The position numbers were made by a program, and so were the translations under genes. From Bifidobacterium erythrocebi (lineage in GTDB: Bacteria > Actinomycetota > Actinomycetes > Actinomycetales > Bifidobacteriaceae), in NCBI RefSeq assembly GCF_012932675.1, contig NZ_JAAIIF010000006.1, positions 124,001 to 188,000 of the forward strand: a stretch of 64,000 bases of DNA, in the 5' to 3' direction. Below are positions 1-7,360 of this stretch, one piece after another (within the stretch, counting starts at the first letter, position 1; the number at the start of each line of letters is the position of its first letter). The notes below the pieces were generated by a model that did no database searches, was not told the DNA's origin, and saw only the letters and a program-made list of their open reading frames with translations.

Positions 1-97
1 TCTTCTTTGAAGACGGCCCCTTTTTCGTGCCTGATGGGGATAGGAAGAGCACGGCCGCCGTTGACGTGTCTTAAAAATGGTGTGCAAGGAATAGGGG

Positions 98-145
98 AAA
101 GTACAAAGGTGGAACCACACAGCAAGATCGATGGTTCCACCCTGT
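98..145. promoter_or_regulatory. T-box-like hairpin or bidirectional terminator
   Basis: A perfect 10-bp stem (108-117 with 132-141) encloses a 14-nt loop. The left arm and its flank read AAAGGTGGAACCACA, which resembles the conserved T-box antiterminator motif (GGTGGNACC followed by RCG). In T-box leaders that motif pairs with a downstream arm to form the terminator, as it can here. No stem I or specifier loop could be recognised in the ~100 bases before it, and no aminoacyl-tRNA synthetase or amino-acid gene follows. A plain terminator, T-rich on the minus-strand side, is the simpler alternative. Confidence 0.35.
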
Positions 146-420
146 CAGGAGATACATCGGGAGATGCCGATGGTTGGGAAGAATCAGCATTGAGCGAATG
201 CTCGGGAAAAGGAACTCCCCAACAGTTCGCATTATATGGGTGCGTGACCGTGCATAATCGGCATTTGTCGTTTTGCATGGTTTGCTGTTGTTTTTGCAGC
301 GGTGGTGTCCACGTAGTGATACGAACCATGAGACAGTGTCGAAACGGTACCTGGCTGCGGTGTGCTGTGGCGGGGCTGGTTCGGCATTGCCGATCGAGTC
401 ATATTGCGTGTTTTCCTTGT
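142..420. other. Non-coding stretch, nothing recognised
   Basis: Open frames here on both strands give Cys/Arg-rich translations with no recognisable family and no convincing ribosome binding site. I see no gene, RNA or repeat in it. Confidence 0.5.
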
Positions 421-643
421 ATCTCGCCTATGTGTGGCAGATTTGCCCCCTTCTGTTTTGCTATCTCGCTTATCTGTGGCACCGAAACCGGGATACGCGA
501 AGTACGAGCGTTGGAATTCCAACGCTCGTACTCGGCATATCGCGCGATACGTGCCACAGATAAGCGAGATAGCGATATCGAAAACCCGAAATCTGCCACA
601 CGTAAGCGAAATAGGCCGCAGTTTTGCCACGTTCCGCGACTTA
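421..643. repeat. Large inverted-repeat element with repeated 20-bp motif
   Basis: The core is a perfect 32-bp palindrome (501-532) centred on GGAATTCC. It is flanked by perfect 22-bp inverted arms, 461-482 against 551-572. A related motif (roughly TCTCGCYTATSTGTGGCA) occurs near 421-445 and 461-482 on the plus strand. It recurs inverted at 551-572 and about 589-613, with a looser copy near 621-643. Copies are about 30-40 bp apart. The element is intergenic and non-coding. It could be a cruciform-forming intergenic repeat or a clustered protein-binding site; I do not recognise a named family. Confidence 0.7.
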
Positions 644-788
644 TTTAGTCGTGTACCTCTGTGGGGTGTTAGCTTGTGAATGAGGGTCTTGATTGTCGTT
701 TGGTGGAGTTTGTTTGCTGTTACTGGATAGTTGAGGAGTAGCGCGTGTCGTGGAATTGACATGCAGAGATGTGGGCGTTACTATGAGT

Positions 789-811
789 GAAACGTTTCGA
801 CGAAACGATTC
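789..811. promoter_or_regulatory. Tandem LacI-family operators upstream of the regulator gene
   Basis: GAAACGTTTC (789-798, perfect palindrome) and GAAACGATTC (802-811) lie 3 bp apart, about 170 bp before the LacI regulator start. The same two variants recur before the binding-protein gene (2057-2066 and 2133-2142). This shared pattern suggests that the regulator controls both itself and the transporter operon. Confidence 0.7.
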
Positions 812-979
812 GATTCTGAATATTCAGTATTCGGCAATCGAAAAGTCAGTCTGAGACAAGTTGGTTCATGCCCTGTGGCGAAGCGGCTGGGGGTGTGTCC
901 CGCTGTTGGTTGCCGGCACCCGTCTGCGCATGATGGAACACTGGCGGCATGGTTGTCGGGAATGATAGGAGAGTGTGAT

Positions 980-2002
980 ATGGCAGGCATTAAGGATGTG
1001 GCTCGTGCCGCTGGTGTGTCCGTCAGCACGGTTTCCTATGTGCTTTCCGGGAAACGTTCCATTTCCGCCAAGACCACCGGCAAAGTCATGGCTGCGGTGG
1101 AGAAGCTTGGCTATACGCCGGATGCCAGCGCCCGTAAAATGCGTGGCGTGCGCAATCAGATTATTGCATTGAGTGCACCGATTCGCGGCGACATCAATCA
1201 GGCGAAATACAACGCCTACTTCCTGCATACCGCTTGGCAGGCGAAGGACAGGGGCTATGACGTGCTTCTGCTGACCGGTGAGGATGCCGTGGGCGATCTT
1301 CGCCGTGTGACGCAGAGCAATCTGGTCGACGGTGTCGTGCTGCTCGATATCGAGGAGCACGACGATCGCGCGGCGGAGGCGGGATCGTACTCGAAGCCCT
1401 GCGTGGCCATCGGTCTTCCGAGCGAGCATAGCGAATGCGCGTGCGTGGATATCGATTTCGCCTTGGCGGGTCGGCAGGCCGCCGACTGCCTGTATGGCAA
1501 GGGGCGTCGCAATGTGGTGTTCCTGCGTGACAACGAGTCCGACTATGAGCGTGGTTCGGGGTATGTGCTGCTGTTTAGGGAAAGCCTGATGGCTCATGCC
1601 GAGGAGCTGGGGATGCGGATCGTCGAATCCTCCAAACATGCGTTCGGCCAGTTCGATGCCGCGGATTTCGTGCGCAATGTGTTCTGTACCGGGGATAGAC
1701 CGACCGCGATCATCAACCAGGCCAGCGCGAATGTGCTCAACCAGGTGCTTCAGGAAATGCAGGCCGTGGGCCTGTCCGTGCCCGGGGATGTGTCGGTGCT
1801 GTCGTGTGGGACGTATTTCGAGGGCGAGCTGATGACGCAGCCGATCACCGAAATGCCGGTTATGCCGCAGGAGCTCTGTTCCAAGGCGGTGGGATTGCTG
1901 GTGGATGCGATTGAACGGTACGTCGATATCAAGGGCGTGGTCGAGCTCTCGAAACCGGTGATGCGGTGTCGGGGCTCCGTTGCCGAGGTCGGCGTCGGGT
2001 AA
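980..2002 (+). CDS. LacI-family transcriptional regulator
   Basis: A 340-residue LacI/GalR repressor. The N-terminus (MAGIKDVARAAGVSVSTVSY) is the typical DNA-binding helix-turn-helix with its hinge; a periplasmic-binding-protein-like sugar-sensing domain follows from about residue 60. The start at 980 is chosen because AGGAGAG precedes it and the HTH begins there; an upstream in-frame extension adds unrelated residues. It precedes a sugar ABC transporter and GH172 gene. Paired GAAACGWTTC sites lie before this gene and before the binding-protein gene, so it probably represses the locus until its sugar ligand is present. The effector is not predictable from sequence. Confidence 0.92.
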   Translation: MAGIKDVARAAGVSVSTVSYVLSGKRSISAKTTGKVMAAVEKLGYTPDASARKMRGVRNQIIALSAPIRGDINQAKYNAYFLHTAWQAKDRGYDVLLLTGEDAVGDLRRVTQSNLVDGVVLLDIEEHDDRAAEAGSYSKPCVAIGLPSEHSECACVDIDFALAGRQAADCLYGKGRRNVVFLRDNESDYERGSGYVLLFRESLMAHAEELGMRIVESSKHAFGQFDAADFVRNVFCTGDRPTAIINQASANVLNQVLQEMQAVGLSVPGDVSVLSCGTYFEGELMTQPITEMPVMPQELCSKAVGLLVDAIERYVDIKGVVELSKPVMRCRGSVAEVGVG

Positions 2003-2056
2003 TCGCCGGGCGGGTTGCTGTCCGTCTGTGTAAGGCGGATTTCCATAACTGAATTC

Positions 2057-2142
2057 GAAACGATTCGATTCCTGTATGCGTCGCAGACGACGTCGCCGTA
2101 GAACAATTGCGGGTTTTGGCGTAGCTGCTTTCGAAACGTTTC
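2057..2142. promoter_or_regulatory. Paired LacI-family operators before the sugar ABC operon
   Basis: GAAACGATTC (2057-2066) and GAAACGTTTC (2133-2142) match the two sites upstream of the LacI gene. Their centres are 76 bp apart, about seven helical turns, which would suit looping. They lie 58-143 bp before the binding-protein start codon. Confidence 0.7.
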
Positions 2143-2199
2143 AACAACATTGGATTTCATAACTGAATAGCACAAGAAGTCCCTTCAAGGAGGAAGAAC

Positions 2200-3507
2200 A
2201 TGAATATCAAACAAGGTCTTGCGGCCGTGGCCGTCGCAGCGATGTCGCTGACGTGTTTGGCGGCCTGCGGAAACGACAGCGCGCAGGACGATGAGAAGCC
2301 GGCGAGCCTTTCGTTCTGGTACTACGAGGAAGATGATGCGGGGCAGACCCAGGCTTGGAGACGCGCTGCCAAGGCCTTCGAAAAAGAGACCGGCGTCAAG
2401 ATCAACTTCGAGCGCAAGTCCTTTACCCAGATCGCGCAGAACGGCAGCCAATTCCTGAACTCCGACGAAGCGCCAGACCTCATGGAATCCAACCGCGGCA
2501 ACGGCTCCGCCGGCGTGCTCTCCACCATGGGCCTGCTCACCGACCTCGGCGACTATGTCAAGCAGTACGGCTGGGACAAGAAGGTGACCGGCGCAAACGC
2601 AGCAGTCGCCAAGTACGACGAGAACGGCATCATGGACGGCGATACCTGGTACGGTATGACCAGCTACGCTGAATTCCAGCGCGTCTACTACAACAAGGAC
2701 CTGTTCGCCAAGTACAACATCAAGATTCCGACCACCTACGACGAGTTCGTGGACGCCTGCCAGAAGTTCGTGGACGCCGGCGTGACCCCGATTGCAGCCG
2801 ACGCGCAGGAATACGGCGTGATGTGGCTGTGGTGGCAGCTCGTTTCCAAGAATGCCGACTCCAAGTTCATCGACAACTGGCAGCTGTACAGGGGTGACGT
2901 CGACTGGAATTCCAAAGTGCTGACCAACTCCGTCAAGACCATCAACGAGTGGCTTGACAAGGGCTTCATCTCCCGCAACGCCACTGGCATGAAGGCCGAG
3001 GACACCACGCAGGCCTTCATCAAGGGCGAATATCCGATCTACCAGACTGGTACTTGGAACCAGGGCCGTTTCGTCAAGCAGATCAAGTCGTTCGATTGGG
3101 ACGCGGCCGTCATGCCGGAATCCAACTACGCAGTCGGCTGCGCAGGCAACCTGCTGGTGATTCCCGAGAAGTCGCACCACAAGGATCTGTCCGCCAAGTT
3201 CATCGACTACGTCCTCTCCGATGATGTGCAGAACTTCCTCGGCAACGCAGGCGGCATTCCGGTAGCGGCAGACACCAGCAAGATCACCGACGCGAAGAGC
3301 AAGGCCATGATCGAGGAATACGATTCCTACGCCAAGGACGGCAAGCTCAGCTACTACCCGGATTACGCGGCCTCCAACCTCACCGACGCGGTTCCAGCGG
3401 AGTTCCAGGAGCTGGTCAACGGCACCAAGAAGCCGGCAGACGTGCTCAAGAACATCCACGAGAAGTACGACACCGGCGTCGAGGATATGGGCGTCAAGAA
3501 CAACTAA
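2200..3507 (+). CDS. Sugar ABC transporter substrate-binding lipoprotein
   Basis: A 435-residue family 1 extracellular solute-binding protein. It has a lipoprotein signal peptide with lipobox LAAC (residues 20-23, lipidated Cys23), so the mature protein is anchored on the outer face of the membrane. The start is set by AAGGAGGAAG just upstream. It captures a sugar or oligosaccharide for the two permeases encoded next. The adjacent GH172 enzyme suggests a fructofuranose- or arabinofuranose-containing ligand, which is inference. A hairpin after the gene (3547-3576) probably keeps its expression above that of the permeases. No ATPase gene is present in the locus, so a shared ATPase such as an MsmK-type protein is probably used. 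Confidence 0.9.
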   Translation: MNIKQGLAAVAVAAMSLTCLAACGNDSAQDDEKPASLSFWYYEEDDAGQTQAWRRAAKAFEKETGVKINFERKSFTQIAQNGSQFLNSDEAPDLMESNRGNGSAGVLSTMGLLTDLGDYVKQYGWDKKVTGANAAVAKYDENGIMDGDTWYGMTSYAEFQRVYYNKDLFAKYNIKIPTTYDEFVDACQKFVDAGVTPIAADAQEYGVMWLWWQLVSKNADSKFIDNWQLYRGDVDWNSKVLTNSVKTINEWLDKGFISRNATGMKAEDTTQAFIKGEYPIYQTGTWNQGRFVKQIKSFDWDAAVMPESNYAVGCAGNLLVIPEKSHHKDLSAKFIDYVLSDDVQNFLGNAGGIPVAADTSKITDAKSKAMIEEYDSYAKDGKLSYYPDYAASNLTDAVPAEFQELVNGTKKPADVLKNIHEKYDTGVEDMGVKNN

Positions 3508-3546
3508 AAACAACCGATCCTTCCTTTCCATTCCAACTCCAATAAT

Positions 3547-3576
3547 GGTGCGGCCCGCCTTCGGGCGGACCGCACC
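3547..3576 (+). terminator. Intra-operon stem-loop after the binding-protein gene
   Basis: GGTGCGG (3547-3553) pairs with CCGCACC (3570-3576), and CCGCC with GGCGG inside, closing on a short loop. There is no T-run. This suits partial attenuation or mRNA 3'-end protection between the binding protein and the permeases. Confidence 0.65.
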
Positions 3577-3687
3577 AACCCTTTCCTCCCCCATACATTC
3601 CGCACGTCGCATCGCGCCAAATCGTGCGTCATCACAGAACAATCCATCGGAAATCCCTCGGATCATCAACATTTCAAAGGACTTGCA

Positions 3688-4623
3688 ATGTCTCAAAAGA
3701 CCAAGCACGAAGCCTCCATGTCGAGACTTCCCGGCAACCGCTCCGCGAAATTCGTTCCATACCTCATCCCCGGCCTCATCGGCCTGTTCGCGGTAGTTGT
3801 TGTTCCGTTCATCTGGAACATCTACCTGAGCTTCACCCGCTGGCGTGGCGTCGGTCCCGTCAAGTGGGTCGGCCTGAAAAACTGGAAACGCCTGTTCTCC
3901 GATTCGACGTTCTGGATTTCCTTCGCTAACTCGTTCTGGATCATCGTGGCTATCGTGGTCATCCCTACCATCCTCGGCCTGTTCATCTCGTCTCTGCTCA
4001 CCGACGTGATCCAAAAGAAGTTCGGCGGCAAAACCGCTTCCTTCCTGCGCGCGCTGTTCTATTTGCCGCAGCTGCTTCCGGTGGCCGTCGCCGCAATCAT
4101 CATGGGCTGGATCTTCCGCCCGGAGGACGGTGCCGTCAACGCACTGCTCGCCAAGATCGGCTTGGGTGCATTGCAGCACAACTGGCTGGGCAGCCCTGAC
4201 AGCGCACTGCCGATCCTCATGTTCATCCTGGTGTGGATCCAGCTCGGCTACCCGATCGTCATCTTCATGTCGGGCCTGCAGCGCGTCGATCCGGAACTCT
4301 ACGAGGCCGCAGGTCTTGACGGCGCCAACTGGTGGCAGAAGTTCCGCGTGGTCACCCTGCCGTCCATCATCCCTGAACTGCTGGTGGTCATCCTCACCGC
4401 AACCATCGGCGCACTGAAGACCTTCGCTCCGGTCTACCTGCTCACCAAGGGCGGTCCGGGCACCTCCACCACGGTTCCGTCGTACTACTCCTACAACCAG
4501 TTCTTCCAGGTACAGCAGGTGGGCTACGGTGCCGCAATCTCCACAGCGCTGACTGTGGTAATCATCGTCTTCTCCATCGTGTTCACCCTCGTGCAGAAGC
4601 ACGTCGAGAAGGAACTCGTCTGA
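3688..4623 (+). CDS. Sugar ABC transporter permease (MalF/MsmF-type)
   Basis: A 311-residue inner-membrane permease with about six transmembrane segments. The EAA loop that contacts the ATPase is visible as EAAGLDGANWWQKFRVVTLP in the C-terminal half. It pairs with the downstream MalG-type permease to form the channel for the sugar captured by the preceding lipoprotein. It is separated from that gene by about 180 bp containing a hairpin. Family membership is clear; the transported sugar is not determined. Confidence 0.9.
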   Translation: MSQKTKHEASMSRLPGNRSAKFVPYLIPGLIGLFAVVVVPFIWNIYLSFTRWRGVGPVKWVGLKNWKRLFSDSTFWISFANSFWIIVAIVVIPTILGLFISSLLTDVIQKKFGGKTASFLRALFYLPQLLPVAVAAIIMGWIFRPEDGAVNALLAKIGLGALQHNWLGSPDSALPILMFILVWIQLGYPIVIFMSGLQRVDPELYEAAGLDGANWWQKFRVVTLPSIIPELLVVILTATIGALKTFAPVYLLTKGGPGTSTTVPSYYSYNQFFQVQQVGYGAAISTALTVVIIVFSIVFTLVQKHVEKELV

Positions 4624-4684
4624 GAGAAAACCCGAAAAACAATCGCAAGAACATACTAAAAATCCGAAAAGCAAAGGTGCCATC

Positions 4685-5563
4685 ATGACTTATTCCATGT
4701 CCACGGCCGCCGCGCGCAAGGCCTCGAAGAAAACGCAGCACGTGCGTTCCGCAGGTGACTGGATCACCCTGATCCTGCTCGTCGCCGGAGCTCTGCTCGT
4801 CCTGTTCCCGCTGCTCGTCCTGACCGTCAACGCGTTCAAGACCTCCGCCGATTACAACGCCACCGGCCCGCTCTCCCTGCCGAAGCACTTCACCATGGAG
4901 GGCATCATCTCCTTCTGGACTACCACCAACTTCCCGCTGAAGTTCTGGAACAGCTTCATCATCTCCCTAGTGGTGGCTGTCGCGGCGGTCGTGCTGTCGG
5001 TGCTCAACTCCTTCGCGCTCGGCATCGGCAAGGTCAAGGGCAACACCTGGATCGTGCTCGGCATCATGCTCGCCAACATGATGCCGCAGGAAGCGCTGCT
5101 CTACCCGCTGTACACCATGTTCAAGCAGGTCGGTCTGTACAACACCAAACTCGCGATCATCATCATCTTCACCATCATCCAAAGCGCCTACGGCACCTAT
5201 CTGCTGTCCTCCGTATACGGCACGTTCCCGCAGGCCATCCTTGAGGCCGCGGCCATCGACGGCGCCTCTCGCTGGCAAATCCTGCGCAAGGTGGTGCTGC
5301 CAATTTCTTGGCCGACCATCAGCGTGCTGTTCGTGTTCTTCTTCGTGTGGACGTGGAACGAATACATGATTCCGATGGCGTTCCTCATGAGCGATGACGT
5401 ACAGACCATTCCGCTGGCACTCGCCACCCTGCAGGGCCAGCGCACCATGGAAGCGACCACGCTGGCATCGGCTTCGCTGCTGAGCATCATCCCGACCATC
5501 ATCTTCTTCATCATCTTCCAGCGCAAGCTGTCGCAGGGTATCACCGCCGGTGCAGTGAAGTAA
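4685..5563 (+). CDS. Sugar ABC transporter permease (MalG/MsmG-type)
   Basis: A 292-residue permease of the binding-protein-dependent transport family. The EAA loop is EAAAIDGASRWQILRKVVLP, and about six membrane segments are visible. It starts 61 bp after the first permease and is presumably cotranscribed. It forms a heterodimeric translocation pore with the preceding product. The locus encodes no ATP-binding subunit. Confidence 0.9.
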   Translation: MTYSMSTAAARKASKKTQHVRSAGDWITLILLVAGALLVLFPLLVLTVNAFKTSADYNATGPLSLPKHFTMEGIISFWTTTNFPLKFWNSFIISLVVAVAAVVLSVLNSFALGIGKVKGNTWIVLGIMLANMMPQEALLYPLYTMFKQVGLYNTKLAIIIIFTIIQSAYGTYLLSSVYGTFPQAILEAAAIDGASRWQILRKVVLPISWPTISVLFVFFFVWTWNEYMIPMAFLMSDDVQTIPLALATLQGQRTMEATTLASASLLSIIPTIIFFIIFQRKLSQGITAGAVK

Positions 5564-5749
5564 CGCGACCCAACAACGCTGGGATGTTGTGAAATAACGC
5601 AAAAACAGATACAACCGGCCGCGGCGGCTTTCAGCACCGTGGCCGGCATTATCGACGCGCCCACTGCAAGGGGGATCTACGATAGTCGGCAGTGGTAGGC
5701 GGCGCACCCATTTCCGCGTTTCCCAAGCTGTTTAACAAAGGAGAGAACA

Positions 5750-6880
5750 ATGAATACTATGGCGACTTCCGGTTTCGGCAACGGTGCCCTCGATTCGCTA
5801 GCAATCGCGACGGACCACGGCCGTACACGTTGCGTCAACGCCGAAAACCCGACCGGCGGCAAGGGCACTGCAGCCACCGCCGCCAGCGCGCTCGGCCCGT
5901 CACGTAAGGGCAGCCCTTGCATCCAGACGATCAAGGCGGGCGATTCGGTCACGCTGATGGACGTCGATGGCCCGGGCGTGATTCGCCACATTTGGATGAC
6001 GGTCACCGACCGCACTTCCCCGACCGGTCCGAACGTACTGCGCAATCTCATCCTCGAATTCTATTGGGATGGCGAGGAGACGCCGTCCGTGCAGTGCCCG
6101 ATCGGCGATTTCTTCTGCTGCGGTCACGCACAGGCCTGCCGTATCAATTCCATCCCGATCATGGTGGTGCCAAATCGAGGTTTCAACTGCTATTTCGCCA
6201 TGCCGTTCGAGCACGCGCGCATTGTGCTGCGCAACGATCACAACGAGGACGTGCCGGCCTTCTTCTACCAAATCGACTACACGGAATACGACGCGCTGCC
6301 AGCCGATGCGATGCGCTTCCATGCGCAGTGGCGCCGCGAACGCGTCACCGAAATTGCCCGTGACTACACGATTCTCGACAATGTGCACGGCCATGGCGCG
6401 TACATCGGCACCTACCTTGCGCTGACCGCGCTGGAAAGCCGCTGGTGGGGCGAAGGCGAAGTCAAGATGTACATCGACGGCGATGAACAGTACCCGACGT
6501 GGTGCAGCACCGGAGCGGAAGACTACTTCGGCGGCGCGTGGAGTTTCGCCGACTTCGACGAGCATGGCCGCATGCGCGAGAACACGTTCACCGGACCGTA
6601 CCTGGGATTCCCGTCCTATTCGCAGCGTCTTGCCGCGCACCGCGAAAGCGACTACTGGGATGTGGCCACACCCGTCATGCGCGGCCTGTACCGCTGGCAC
6701 ATTCCGGATCCGATTTATTTCGATTCTGACCTGCGCGTCACCTGGCAGCAGATCGGCACCGAGGAAGCCGGCAATTTCGAGCGGCAGGATGACGTCGCGT
6801 CGGTGGCATACTGGTACCAGCTTGAACCGCACACGCCGTTCGATCCAATCGGTGACCGTCACTTCCGGCAACCTCGCTGA
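5750..6880 (+). CDS. GH172 (DUF2961) glycoside hydrolase
   Basis: A 376-residue protein of the DUF2961 family, now GH172. Characterised members act on alpha-D-fructofuranosides (including difructose dianhydride I) or on D-arabinofuranosides. The first such enzyme was described from B. dentium. Conserved blocks STGAEDYFGGAWSF and RENTFTGPYLGFPSY are intact. Glu257 and Glu277 in these blocks are 20 residues apart and are plausible catalytic carboxylates by analogy; I could not align them. There is no signal peptide, so it acts in the cytoplasm on the imported sugar. AAAGGAGAG precedes the start. It ends the LacI-ABC transporter locus, whose substrate it presumably cleaves. Confidence 0.85.
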   Translation: MNTMATSGFGNGALDSLAIATDHGRTRCVNAENPTGGKGTAATAASALGPSRKGSPCIQTIKAGDSVTLMDVDGPGVIRHIWMTVTDRTSPTGPNVLRNLILEFYWDGEETPSVQCPIGDFFCCGHAQACRINSIPIMVVPNRGFNCYFAMPFEHARIVLRNDHNEDVPAFFYQIDYTEYDALPADAMRFHAQWRRERVTEIARDYTILDNVHGHGAYIGTYLALTALESRWWGEGEVKMYIDGDEQYPTWCSTGAEDYFGGAWSFADFDEHGRMRENTFTGPYLGFPSYSQRLAAHRESDYWDVATPVMRGLYRWHIPDPIYFDSDLRVTWQQIGTEEAGNFERQDDVASVAYWYQLEPHTPFDPIGDRHFRQPR

Positions 6881-7027
6881 CATGATGGCACGGGGATGCG
6901 GCCCGCGGCCGGACACGGCATGTCCGTCCAGACGGGCCGCGCAGCGCGCAGCCCTTTAGTATTGCCGTCTTTTTGAAACCCGCATGCGAGGTTTTCTTCC
7001 TTTCCCTCGCACGCGAAACCGATATGC

Positions 7028-7059
7028 AACGCCCGGATGAACACCTGTATCCGGGCGTT
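7028..7059 (+). terminator. Probable terminator of the GH172 operon
   Basis: A perfect 11-bp stem, AACGCCCGGAT (7028-7038) with ATCCGGGCGTT (7049-7059), has a 10-nt loop and is followed by GTTGTCAT. It lies 147 bp after the GH172 stop codon. Confidence 0.7.
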
Positions 7060-7169
7060 GTTGTCATATGAGGGCATAACCTCGGTGCGCATCGTGGAGT
7101 TGGCATTGTAGCGCTGGAAAAATCATCGTGAAATCCGCATGAAACCGCACGGCAAACGATTGATAACGT

Positions 7170-7194
7170 GAACGGTTTCGTATGGAAATCGTTC
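7170..7194. promoter_or_regulatory. Interrupted inverted repeat, candidate operator
   Basis: GAACGGTTTC (7170-7179) and GAAATCGTTC (7185-7194) are near-perfect inverted half-sites separated by 5 bp. They lie about 170 bp before the nitrilase surface-protein gene. This could be a repressor site; the binding protein is unknown. Confidence 0.4.
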
Positions 7195-7360
7195 AGAATT
7201 CATTCAGAAAACTATGTGATCGACAATCCTCTCATTATCTCGTTTCACCCGTAGGGCGGTTAGCGATGTCAGGTTTGCTTTGTCTTTAGTGTCGCCCCGG
7301 ACGTTTGTGGATATTCGCCGGATGAAGCGGAGATAGTCGACAACAGAGAGGAAAAGGAAT

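Larger units (their letters stand above)
6881..7360. other. Intergenic region with terminator and candidate operator
   Basis: This 480-bp gap carries a strong hairpin (7028-7059) and an interrupted inverted repeat (7170-7194). The 160 bp before the next start are comparatively AT-rich and presumably hold the promoter of the nitrilase surface-protein gene. No coding sequence was recognised. Confidence 0.6.

Noticed and set aside
421-643. Possible CRISPR array
   Set aside because: Copies occur in both orientations, are degenerate, and the spacing is irregular; no cas genes are nearby.
7-648. Open frame on the plus strand across the first 650 bases
   Set aside because: It crosses the inverted-repeat element, has a Cys/Arg-rich composition and no family similarity. 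The mirrored minus-strand frame arises from the same palindrome.
2185-4686. 833-codon open frame on the minus strand
   Set aside because: It is antisense to clear transporter genes; the His/Asp/Glu/Val-rich translation is typical of the complement of high-GC coding DNA.
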